This document shows positions 37,555-44,677 of a stretch of 64,000 nucleotides of DNA, piece after piece (the stretch's first letter is position 1; every line of letters starts with the position of its first letter). Both the position numbers and the translations under genes were made by a program. The stretch spans positions 2,930,001 through 2,994,000 of the forward strand of contig NZ_CP136925.1 of NCBI RefSeq assembly GCF_037126245.1, read 5' to 3'. The notes beneath the pieces are model-generated. The model was not told where the DNA came from. It saw nothing but the letters and a program-made list of their open reading frames with translations, and did not search any database. The stretch comes from Mangrovimonas cancribranchiae (GTDB lineage: Bacteria > Bacteroidota > Bacteroidia > Flavobacteriales > Flavobacteriaceae).

Positions 37555-38823
37555 ATGGCAAAAAAAGATCCTTACGCAGCCCTACGTATTAAAGAGTTCA
37601 ATATTTTTCTTTTAGTAAGGTTTGCTTTAGTTTTTGCATGGTCCATGCAGTTTATTGTCATAGAATGGGAAGTTTATTCTCTAACTAAAGATCCACTATC
37701 ATTAGGAATTATTGGCTTAATGGAAGTTATTCCAGCGGTTTCTATGGCATTATTTGCAGGTCATGTTGTAGACCAAAAGGAAAAACGAAACCTGCTTATT
37801 AAATGTATTTTAGCCTTTTCAATAATAAGCTTGGGCTTGTTTTTACTTACCTGGGATTTAGTTATAAAAGACTGGGATAAAAAACTTATTTTATACAGTA
37901 TCTACTTTTTGGTGTTTTTAGGAGGTTTTGTTAGGGCTTTTATTGGGCCAACAGTATTTTCTTTAGTAGCTTTAATTGTACCTAAAAAGCTTTATCCAAA
38001 TGCGGCAACTTGGAGCAGTTCTACATGGCAAATGGCGGCGGTTTTAGGTCCAGCATTAGCTGGGTTTTCTATTCATTGGATTGGCGTACATTGGTCTATG
38101 TGCTTAATTTTTGGCTTTACAGTATTTGCTTTAATAGCGTTATTAAATGTTTCTAAAAAACCTATTTTAAACCCTAAAATAGGTGAGCCTGTTGGCAAAA
38201 GTTTAAAAGAAGGTTTGCGTTTTGTTTTTGGTACGAAGGCTATTCTTGGGGCATTAACTTTAGATATGATTGCCGTATTATTTGGTGGCGCCGTTGCTTT
38301 ATTACCTGTTTTTGCACAAGATATTTTAAAGGTTGGTTCGCAAGGGTTTGGTGTATTACGTGCTGCGCCAGCAGTAGGGGCTTTTATAACCATGTTAGTT
38401 ACAGCCTATATTCCTTTAAGTAGAAAAGCTGGGTTAAAACTACTAGGAGCAGTATTTGGTTTTGGGGTGAGTATTATTGTTTTTGGATTATCCGAAATGT
38501 TCTGGATTTCATTATTTGCTTTATTCTTTAGTGGTGTATTTGATGGTGTTTCTGTAGTGATTAGACAAACTATTCTGCAATTAAAAACCCCCGATCATAT
38601 GCGTGGCCGTGTGGCTTCGGTAAATTCAATGTTTGTTGGGTCTTCTAACGAATTAGGAGCTTTTGAAAGTGGTTTAACAGCCAAATTAATGGGAACTGTG
38701 ACAGCTGTAGTTTTTGGTGGCTCTATGACGTTACTTACGGTAATTTCTATGGGATTAATTTCGCCTTCATTCCGCCGTTTAGATCTAACCAAAGATGTAG
38801 AAGCACATGATGATGAAGAATAG
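37555..38823 (+). CDS. MFS transporter, EntS-like (MFS_3) family
   Basis: Twelve-helix inner-membrane secondary transporter of 422 residues, in the subfamily that includes the enterobactin exporter EntS. Typical features are the N-terminal FNIFLLVRFALVFAWSMQF, the loop GHVVDQKEKRNLLIKC between helices 2 and 3, and RQTILQLKTPDHMRGRVASV between helices 10 and 11. No siderophore gene is adjacent, so the substrate is unknown. Confidence 0.88.
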   Translation: MAKKDPYAALRIKEFNIFLLVRFALVFAWSMQFIVIEWEVYSLTKDPLSLGIIGLMEVIPAVSMALFAGHVVDQKEKRNLLIKCILAFSIISLGLFLLTWDLVIKDWDKKLILYSIYFLVFLGGFVRAFIGPTVFSLVALIVPKKLYPNAATWSSSTWQMAAVLGPALAGFSIHWIGVHWSMCLIFGFTVFALIALLNVSKKPILNPKIGEPVGKSLKEGLRFVFGTKAILGALTLDMIAVLFGGAVALLPVFAQDILKVGSQGFGVLRAAPAVGAFITMLVTAYIPLSRKAGLKLLGAVFGFGVSIIVFGLSEMFWISLFALFFSGVFDGVSVVIRQTILQLKTPDHMRGRVASVNSMFVGSSNELGAFESGLTAKLMGTVTAVVFGGSMTLLTVISMGLISPSFRRLDLTKDVEAHDDEE

Positions 38824-38828
38824 ATAGA

Positions 38829-39212
38829 TTACTCTATTTTGATAAGCTCTAAATTGTCGTCTATAGCATCACTTTTGGCATGAATTAAAAACGTATTTTC
38901 ATTAGCTTCTAAAATAGTTACATGCATTTGCTTTCCTACAATACCTTCTGAGCCAATGGTATTACTGACTACTTTTGTGTAAGTTAAAATATATTCACAA
39001 TCTGATACCCACTCAATATCGCTATGAACTTCTAAACCATTTTGAGGCACAACTTCAATTTGTGAGGATGCTGTTCTTGTTATAACACCTGGGAATGATG
39101 ATTCTCCAGTGTATTTAAATGTTCCTGTTTTAAAGGCATTACAATTGGAAGGTTTTTCAGCACAAGAAAACAAAAAAGAGAGTGTTAAAAGTAATAATAA
39201 GCTTTTTTTCAT
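38829..39212 (-). CDS. Small hypothetical lipoprotein
   Basis: 127 residues with a signal peptide and lipobox (LFSCAEKPSNC, Cys at about 17). The mature part is beta-rich (FKTGTFKYTGESSF, CEYILTYTKVV) and I do not recognise it. Two extra cysteines at about residues 24 and 68 may form a disulfide. It lies 5 bases downstream of lpxH on the same strand and probably shares its transcript. Confidence 0.7.
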   Translation of the reverse strand: MKKSLLLLLTLSFLFSCAEKPSNCNAFKTGTFKYTGESSFPGVITRTASSQIEVVPQNGLEVHSDIEWVSDCEYILTYTKVVSNTIGSEGIVGKQMHVTILEANENTFLIHAKSDAIDDNLELIKIE

Positions 39213-39217
39213 TTTAA

Positions 39218-39970
39218 TTAAAATGTATGAAGTTTAAAGGTTTCCCCATCAAAAACACCATAGGTATAGTAGTTTATCCAATCGCCTAAATTAATGTATT
39301 TAGATGTTTCGTTGAGGTTTATTTCTAAAGGCAAATGTCTGTGACCAAACACATAAAAATCGTGATGTTTTTGGGCTTCTTTTCGTTTGCAATATTGCAC
39401 TAACCATTCGTTATCTTCACCAAGGAATTTGGCATCTTCTTCACCAGAAATAAGTTTGTTTTCTACAGAAAGATATTGAGCCAATTTTACGCCTAAATCT
39501 GGGTGTAACCAGCGGAACAACCATTTACAAAACGGATTGGTAAAGACTTTTTTCATGCGTTTATAACCTTTATCTCCAGGGCCTAAACCATCGCCATGAC
39601 CAATTAAAAAAGTTTTGTTGTTAAACGTAAATGTTTTGGGTTTATGGTATACGGGAATGTTTAATTCTTCTTCAAAATAACCATTCATCCATAAATCATG
39701 GTTGCCCACAAAATAGTAAATAGGAATGCCAGCATCCGAAATTTCGGCAAGTTTTCCTAAAGTACGCGTAAACCCTTTAGGAACTACAGTTTTATATTCA
39801 AACCAAAAATCAAATAAATCTCCAAGCAAGAAAATAGCCGCCGCATCTTGTTTAACGTTGTCTAACCAGTTAACAAACTTTTTTTCGCGTGGCAACGACA
39901 TTTTTTTATTGGGTGCTCCTAAGTGATTATCGGAAGCAAAATATATATTTTTTCCTTTTGGGATATTCAT
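39218..39970 (-). CDS. lpxH: UDP-2,3-diacylglucosamine diphosphatase
   Basis: Metallophosphoesterase that releases lipid X in lipid A synthesis. Metal-binding motifs in order: ASDNHLG, GDLFDFWFEY, VGNHDLWM, GHGDGLGPGD and FGHRHLPLE. 250 residues. The family also includes functionally related LpxH2-type enzymes, so the exact activity is family-inferred. It lies downstream of queD on the same strand with a 49-base gap, and is followed by a small lipoprotein gene. Confidence 0.9.
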   Translation of the reverse strand: MNIPKGKNIYFASDNHLGAPNKKMSLPREKKFVNWLDNVKQDAAAIFLLGDLFDFWFEYKTVVPKGFTRTLGKLAEISDAGIPIYYFVGNHDLWMNGYFEEELNIPVYHKPKTFTFNNKTFLIGHGDGLGPGDKGYKRMKKVFTNPFCKWLFRWLHPDLGVKLAQYLSVENKLISGEEDAKFLGEDNEWLVQYCKRKEAQKHHDFYVFGHRHLPLEINLNETSKYINLGDWINYYTYGVFDGETFKLHTF

Positions 39971-40019
39971 GAAGTAAATATAATAGATGCTAAGCCAAGT
40001 TTAGCATAACAAATCAATT

Positions 40020-40469
40020 TTAATTATCGCCAGCGTACCATTCGGCATAACTCGTATCGGTTTCCTGAAGTTTTAAAGCGTGTAGTTTAATGTTGTCAGG
40101 TAAGCGTTTTTTAATTTTTTTTGCAAAATCTATGACCATCATTTCACTTGTTGGTTGATAATCGACTAGCATAACATTATGCCCGCGTTCTTGTAGTTCT
40201 TTAGCGAGTTCTATGTGAGGAGTGTTTTTATTAAAAACCGTAGCGTGGTCAAACACATCAACAATATCTTCTTTCACGATTTTTTTTAAATCACCAAAAT
40301 CGATAACCATACCGTATTTTACATTGGAAGTATCGTTAATAGGCTTTCCTATTACAGTTACCGATAGTTTATAGCTATGTCCATGTACATTTTTGCACTT
40401 TCCGTCGTAGCCGTAAAGGGCGTGTCCTGTTTCAAAAGAAAATAGTTTAGTGATTCTAATATGACTCAT
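40020..40469 (-). CDS. queD: 6-carboxytetrahydropterin synthase (QueD/PTPS family)
   Basis: Zinc enzyme of queuosine/deazapurine synthesis that converts dihydroneopterin triphosphate. Zinc histidines lie in ETGHALYG and CKNVHGHSY. The catalytic cysteine is in the latter, followed by FDHATVFNKNTPH and the C-terminal LKLQETDTSYAEW substrate glutamate region. I use the ATG at 40469 (MSHIRITK), 20 bases after a TACCTTTG promoter box; the longer frame to 40514 would run through that promoter. 149 residues. Confidence 0.92.
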   Translation of the reverse strand: MSHIRITKLFSFETGHALYGYDGKCKNVHGHSYKLSVTVIGKPINDTSNVKYGMVIDFGDLKKIVKEDIVDVFDHATVFNKNTPHIELAKELQERGHNVMLVDYQPTSEMMVIDFAKKIKKRLPDNIKLHALKLQETDTSYAEWYAGDN

Positions 40470-40488
40470 GTTGTAAAAAATTTCATTG

Positions 40489-40496
40489 CAAAGGTA
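40489..40496 (-). promoter_or_regulatory. Putative -7 box of queD
   Basis: Minus strand TACCTTTG, full match, 20 bases upstream of the chosen ATG. It supports the shorter start. Confidence 0.55.
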
Positions 40497-40558
40497 TCGA
40501 TTTTGTAAAAGCAATCGGGTTTTAAATTACATTTACACACTTTTTGTGATTTAAGTTT

Positions 40559-41083
40559 ATGAGTGAGTTTTTTGTGCGATTGGATTTTGTTGAAAACCCA
40601 CAATATTAACGCATTATTTCCGATTTACTGGAGCAACAATACAGTATTGTAAAGACTATTCGTGGCGATCAAATTTTTTGGATTGATGAAGCAAAAGCCA
40701 ATACTTCCGAACAGTTATTTTTTACTAAAGTAAACGATTTAATTGCTTACTTAAACAAAACATGTTTTATGGGAATTTTGCATAAAGAGTTTCATTATGT
40801 CATTTATCCTAAAGGCACATTTTATAAACGCCATTTAGATATGTTTCAAAAAGATGATAGACGAAAATTGTCTATAGTTTGTTATTTGAATGATGAAGAT
40901 TGGACGCCAGAAAATGGTGGCGAATTGGTGTTGTATTTAAATAATGAAGGGCAAGAAATACCAAAAGTTATTTACCCATTTCCCGGTAGGATGGTTATTT
41001 TTGAGAGTCAGTTGCTAGAGCATGAAGTAAAACCTGTAAACACTAAAAGACTTAGTATTACTGGATGGTTAAAAACACGATAA
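40559..41083 (+). pseudogene. 2OG-Fe(II) oxygenase (prolyl 4-hydroxylase-like), N-terminally damaged
   Basis: The C-terminal part is a good double-stranded beta-helix oxygenase: iron ligands His and Asp in FYKRHLDMF, distal His in LLEHEVKP and the 2OG arginine region TKRLSITGWLKTR. Coding sequence continues upstream of the ATG at 40769 in the same frame (RGDQIFWIDEAKAN, which matches the family) back to 40610. There a TAA at 40607-40609 interrupts it, and an in-frame ATG lies beyond at 40559. The stretch DLLEQQYSIV is joined directly to KTIRGDQ, where relatives I recall have some 40 more residues. So a premature stop plus an internal deletion is likely. A shortened product from 40769 (104 residues) is possible. 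Confidence 0.65.
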
Positions 41084-41084
41084 G

Positions 41085-41168
41085 TTATCTTCTGCGGCCT
41101 CTATTTCGGTTATAAAAATAGATGATAATTAAAACGACTGCTAAAAGCAAAAAGAGTTGATTACCCAT
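41085..41168 (-). CDS. 27-residue single-pass membrane miniprotein
   Basis: Very short open frame: MGNQLFLLLAVVLIII then YFYNRNRGRRR and TAA. One hydrophobic helix (about residues 4-19) is followed by a strongly basic tail, so an inner-membrane protein with cytoplasmic C-terminus is expected. The ATG lies 2 bases after the stop of the 61-residue membrane protein gene, suggesting translational coupling. I do not recognise a function. Support is contextual only. Confidence 0.5.
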   Translation of the reverse strand: MGNQLFLLLAVVLIIIYFYNRNRGRRR

Positions 41169-41170
41169 AA

Positions 41171-41356
41171 TTAATTGTTGTTCATTTTATTTTTATTGTA
41201 CCTATAAAATAAGTAGGCAATAGCAACTAATACGACAAAAGGCAGTAAGGTTCCAATAAACACACCTATTTCATAGTGATTATCAGGAGCATTTTTTATT
41301 TTTTCTTCAATATTTACTTGTTGTAATAGCGCTAACATAACCTGTTTTATAAGCAT
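41171..41356 (-). CDS. Small single-pass membrane protein
   Basis: 61 residues with one clear membrane helix (GTLLPFVVLVAIAYLFYRY, about residues 35-53) and a short basic tail NKNKMNNN. The N-terminal 30 residues are amphipathic (LLQQVNIEEKIKNAPDN). Start may be 41356 or the internal ATG at 41338. It lies 7 bases after the MATE stop and before a 27-residue membrane protein, so the three may form one transcript. Function unknown. Confidence 0.6.
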   Translation of the reverse strand: MLIKQVMLALLQQVNIEEKIKNAPDNHYEIGVFIGTLLPFVVLVAIAYLFYRYNKNKMNNN

Positions 41357-41363
41357 AACAAAG

Positions 41364-42698
41364 TTATTGTTTTTGTGCTAATGGTAAAAAGAGTTGTCTA
41401 AATTTTATAATTAATGGTACGCCACGGGCGATAATCCAAAAGGTCATGGCTGTAAAAACAGCATAGAGTTTATATTCCAACTGGTCTAAAAATAAAAGGA
41501 CAGGAATAAAGACAATAAAAGTAGCAAAGAGCAAGAGGTTTCTGAGGTATTTCATCATTCCTAAGCCTTTAAACATGCCATCAAAAATAAATGCTAAAGC
41601 ACAAAGTGGTTGCATGGCTAGTACGATCCAGAAAATATTATAAAACTGATTTAAAACGGCTTGGTCATCGGTAAAAATTTCGCCAATACGATAGTAAAAC
41701 AACGCGCCAAAAATAGCGATAACTATTCCAGAAACGATTCCAAAACCAATAAGTTTATTGCTTAATTTAATTAAGGAATGGTATTGTTTTGCACCGTAAA
41801 GTTTCCCGGATAAGATATTGCCAGCACTAGCATAACCATCAATTAAAAAAGCCCCAAAAAACCAAATATTTATTGCAATAGTGTATGCGGCAATATATTC
41901 GGCGCCATAACTCGTTGAAAAGGAACTGGCAAAATATAATGTCACATTAAGCGCAATGGTTCTTATAAAGAGGTTAAGTACCATAACACTAAATTTTTTA
42001 AGTTCTTTATTTAATGGTAATTGCACTTTTAGTGGTATGGGCGTTTTTTTAAGTAAATAAACAGCCGAAATAAGTGCCATTAAAACCTGAGCAATAACAC
42101 TAGCATAAGCAGCACCTTTAATGTGCAGAGCAGGAATTACATTGTCTATGCCATAAACAAGAACAATATCTAAAACAATATTGGTTGATGCGCCAATAAT
42201 GGCAATAATCATAGGATATAGTGTGTTTTGAAGTCCACGAAAAGCCCCAAAAACAGCAATTGTGAATAATGTAAACGGAAACCCAAATATTCGTATGTTG
42301 TAATACTCTACACAATAATCAAGTATCAATCCTGAAGCATTATATAGCTTAAAAATATGCTTAGAAAATGGAAATGTGGTTACAATAATAAACACACTAA
42401 TCATTATAATAATAACAATAGCTTGTCCTGGTAACGATTTAACTTCATCTAATTTTCCTGCCCCTAAATACTGTGAAATAATCGACGAAATAGCACTCCG
42501 TGTTTGTCCAAATACCCAAATAAGCATAGACAAAAAAGTTGTAACAATACCAACAGCAGCAAGCGATTGGGTAGCATTAACATCGATGTTACCAACTACA
42601 GCCGTATCGGTTAATGATAGTATTGGCTCGGAAATTCCAGCTATTAATGCAGGAATGGCTAATCGGTTTATGTTTTTTGTGCTTAAATCTGCGTTCAA
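41364..42698 (-). CDS. MATE family multidrug efflux transporter
   Basis: Twelve-helix Na+ or H+ coupled exporter. The N-terminal half shows NRLAIPALIAGISEPILSLTDTAVVGNI and the matching loop in the second half (LLIKLSNKLIGFGIVSGIV). 444 residues from TTG at 42698 (LNADLSTKN), which fits family length. The frame remains open to an ATG at 42776, which would add 26 unconserved residues. The real start between these is uncertain. Divergent from the universal stress protein gene. Confidence 0.85.
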   Translation of the reverse strand: MNADLSTKNINRLAIPALIAGISEPILSLTDTAVVGNIDVNATQSLAAVGIVTTFLSMLIWVFGQTRSAISSIISQYLGAGKLDEVKSLPGQAIVIIIMISVFIIVTTFPFSKHIFKLYNASGLILDYCVEYYNIRIFGFPFTLFTIAVFGAFRGLQNTLYPMIIAIIGASTNIVLDIVLVYGIDNVIPALHIKGAAYASVIAQVLMALISAVYLLKKTPIPLKVQLPLNKELKKFSVMVLNLFIRTIALNVTLYFASSFSTSYGAEYIAAYTIAINIWFFGAFLIDGYASAGNILSGKLYGAKQYHSLIKLSNKLIGFGIVSGIVIAIFGALFYYRIGEIFTDDQAVLNQFYNIFWIVLAMQPLCALAFIFDGMFKGLGMMKYLRNLLLFATFIVFIPVLLFLDQLEYKLYAVFTAMTFWIIARGVPLIIKFRQLFLPLAQKQ

Positions 42699-42799
42699 GA
42701 GATAAAATTGTAAGTGTGAAATTTTTATAACTGCTAAGGTCGTAAAATTTATTAAATGAATACATTTTACGAACATTCCTTCAAAATAAATTTAATGTG

Positions 42800-42807
42800 T
42801 ACTTTTG
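42800..42807 (+). promoter_or_regulatory. Putative -7 box of the universal stress protein gene
   Basis: TACTTTTG, full match, 28 bases before the ATG at 42835. It overlaps the upstream in-frame ATG at 42805, which is therefore unlikely to be the start. Confidence 0.55.
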
Positions 42808-42834
42808 CATTCTAACTTGTTTAGAATATTGATT

Positions 42835-43632
42835 ATGAAGTCTATATTAGTTCCTGTAGGATCCTCTAAAAATGCTGTAAACCATTTACAATACGCCATA
42901 GATTTTGCTAAAGCTTTTGGCGCCAAGGTGTATGTGGTACAAATTTACAATGTATATACTAAGGCAGGAACCATGCTAAAAGTGGATCATATTTTAGAAC
43001 GTGAAAGTTTAGATTTTTTAAATTCTCATGTTAGTAAAGTAAATAAAAAGGGTGTTGAGGTTGTCGTTAAAACGTTTAAAGGAAAACTTATAGATACTAT
43101 AGAATTGGTTTGCAAAACACTCGATATAGATTTAATTTTAATTGAGCCAAGAACCAACTCTAATCGGGAAGAAGTGTACTTGGGTAAGACCTCGGGTAAA
43201 ATTGTTAAGCAAACAAATATTCCTGCATTAATTGTTCCCGAAGGCTATACTTTTAAGCCTATTATTTATATTTTAACCGCTTTAAAATCAGCTAATATTA
43301 AGAAAGAAGGTGTTTTAAAACCATTAAAGGATATTCAAAACCAATTTAAATCGATAGTTAATTTATTATTGGTAAAAACGCCGTTTTACAATGAAGGTGA
43401 TTTTGATGTTAACGAGGAATTAGCAGCACTGCTTACCAAAACCACTAAAAGTGAAAACGCCACGACATTTCAAGGCGTATTAGAACACTATAAAGATAAT
43501 GATCCTGATTTACTATGTGTGGTAAGAAGAAAACGCGGTTTTTTTACTAAACTTTGGGAAAAGAATACCATTCTAAAAAAAGATTTTAACAGTACTACCT
43601 TACCAGTTTTAGTATTAAGCGGATTGAAATAA
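42835..43632 (+). CDS. Universal stress protein (tandem UspA domain)
   Basis: 265-residue protein starting MKSILVPVGSSKNAVNHLQYA. The first UspA domain (residues 1-138) is clear, with LILIEPRTNSNREEVYLGKTSGKIVKQTNIPALIVP near its end. In that stretch the ATP-binding G-2x-G-9x-G(S/T) motif is only partly kept. The second half (145-265) is a degenerate UspA domain ending TTLPVLVLS. Role in stress survival is family-inferred. Monocistronic, followed by tRNA-Ala. Confidence 0.85.
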   Translation: MKSILVPVGSSKNAVNHLQYAIDFAKAFGAKVYVVQIYNVYTKAGTMLKVDHILERESLDFLNSHVSKVNKKGVEVVVKTFKGKLIDTIELVCKTLDIDLILIEPRTNSNREEVYLGKTSGKIVKQTNIPALIVPEGYTFKPIIYILTALKSANIKKEGVLKPLKDIQNQFKSIVNLLLVKTPFYNEGDFDVNEELAALLTKTTKSENATTFQGVLEHYKDNDPDLLCVVRRKRGFFTKLWEKNTILKKDFNSTTLPVLVLSGLK

Positions 43633-43669
43633 ATTTAGTAGAAAAACGTATTTATTTTTATAAAAATAC

Positions 43670-43677
43670 TATTTTCG
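43670..43677 (+). promoter_or_regulatory. Possible -7 box of tRNA-Ala
   Basis: TATTTTCG, one mismatch from TAnnTTTG, 9 bases before the mature tRNA. Confidence 0.3.
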
Positions 43678-43686
43678 CTTTATAAA

Positions 43687-43760
43687 GGGGCATTAGCTCA
43701 GCTGGCTAGAGCGTTTGGCTGGCAGCCAAAAGGTCATCGGTTCGACTCCGATATGCTCCA
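43687..43760 (+). tRNA. tRNA-Ala(GGC)
   Basis: Complete cloverleaf: acceptor GGGGCAT with ATGCTCC, including the G3-U70 wobble pair that marks alanine tRNAs, anticodon stem TTTGG/CCAAA with loop CTGGCAG (anticodon GGC), T arm ATCGG/CCGAT with loop TTCGACT, discriminator A. CCA is not encoded. It is followed by an intrinsic terminator. Confidence 0.96.
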
Positions 43761-43763
43761 CAC

Positions 43764-43792
43764 AAAAACCCCGAACAGTTTCGGGGTTTTTC
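43764..43792 (+). terminator. Intrinsic terminator after tRNA-Ala
   Basis: AAAAACCCCGAA / TTCGGGGTTTTT hairpin with a 4-5 base loop and T-run. A-run on the other side means it may also end the convergent gene. Confidence 0.85.
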
Positions 43793-43826
43793 ATTTTAAA
43801 GCGTACAATAAAATACGATTTTCTGC

Positions 43827-44594
43827 TTAACTTTTATCTGAGGACATTTTTGTGTACTCCAATACCAAGCCGCTAAACCAATCCCAGTCTACAGCATTGT
43901 AAGGGTATTTTTTTATAAATTTTTCGTTGTCGCCAAATAAGAAGTTGTAATTCTCTTCGAAATCACTTTTATGTAGCCAAATAATTTTGTCGCCCTTTTT
44001 TACATAATACGATTTTATAACACCGCCGCCAATTTTAGGCGCCCCACCAAACCTAACACCACCAGTTTCTTTTGCAAGAGGGTCGTGATATACCGCAATA
44101 ACATGACTAAAATTTGGGTTTAAAAGCTGCATTAAAAATTCTTGCTTGTCTTTTTTGTTTTTTAAAGAAACCATCTGGTTTTCAAAATAAATTTGATCGC
44201 TAGAGGTTACTTTGCTCATGCTATTTCTGCCCATTCCCCAATTATTCATTTTTTTGGAAGCTTTGTTAAATTTTTCCATACCACTGGCAAACAAATAAGC
44301 TTCGGCAATATCTTTTACATTAAGTGTCATTTTATCTCCAGAAATACTGTCTTTAAAGTACACTTTGTGTATTTGTCCCTTTTTTGTAATAACACTTTTG
44401 CAATAGCCTTTATAAGTCGTGCCATCTTTCATAATTAGTGTAGAAAGCTTTTTTCTAGCAGGTGTGTTAAAGCCTTCATTAAAATAGTATGCTTTTAGCA
44501 TATCTATTTCATCATCGGTATATTTTACTTTGTCTTGAGAAAATGTAAGTCCTGTAAAAAATAATGTTAAGACTAAAAGAAGTTTTGATGTCAT
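43827..44594 (-). CDS. Hypothetical secreted protein
   Basis: 255 residues with a signal peptide (LTLFFTGLTFSQ) and no other domain I recognise. The mature protein is mixed alpha/beta with many lysines and charged turns (KVYFKDSISGDKMTLNVKDI, KKGDKIIWLHKSDFEENYNF). No lipobox, membrane helix or sorting domain, so it is periplasmic or secreted. Stand-alone between tRNA-Ala and the AddB-like gene. Confidence 0.68.
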   Translation of the reverse strand: MTSKLLLVLTLFFTGLTFSQDKVKYTDDEIDMLKAYYFNEGFNTPARKKLSTLIMKDGTTYKGYCKSVITKKGQIHKVYFKDSISGDKMTLNVKDIAEAYLFASGMEKFNKASKKMNNWGMGRNSMSKVTSSDQIYFENQMVSLKNKKDKQEFLMQLLNPNFSHVIAVYHDPLAKETGGVRFGGAPKIGGGVIKSYYVKKGDKIIWLHKSDFEENYNFLFGDNEKFIKKYPYNAVDWDWFSGLVLEYTKMSSDKS

Positions 44595-44677
44595 AATATT
44601 ACATGTGTTGATTTATTTTCAAAATAACAACAAAACAAGATTTATTAAAATACGGCATATGACGTATAATGGATAAC

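Noticed and set aside
38073-38393. 106-residue minus-strand frame
   Set aside because: Antisense to the MFS transporter, with no promoter or start signal.
39987-40007. Weak hairpin ATGCTAA / TTAGCAT between queD and lpxH
   Set aside because: Short stem without a T-run on either strand, so not called as a terminator.
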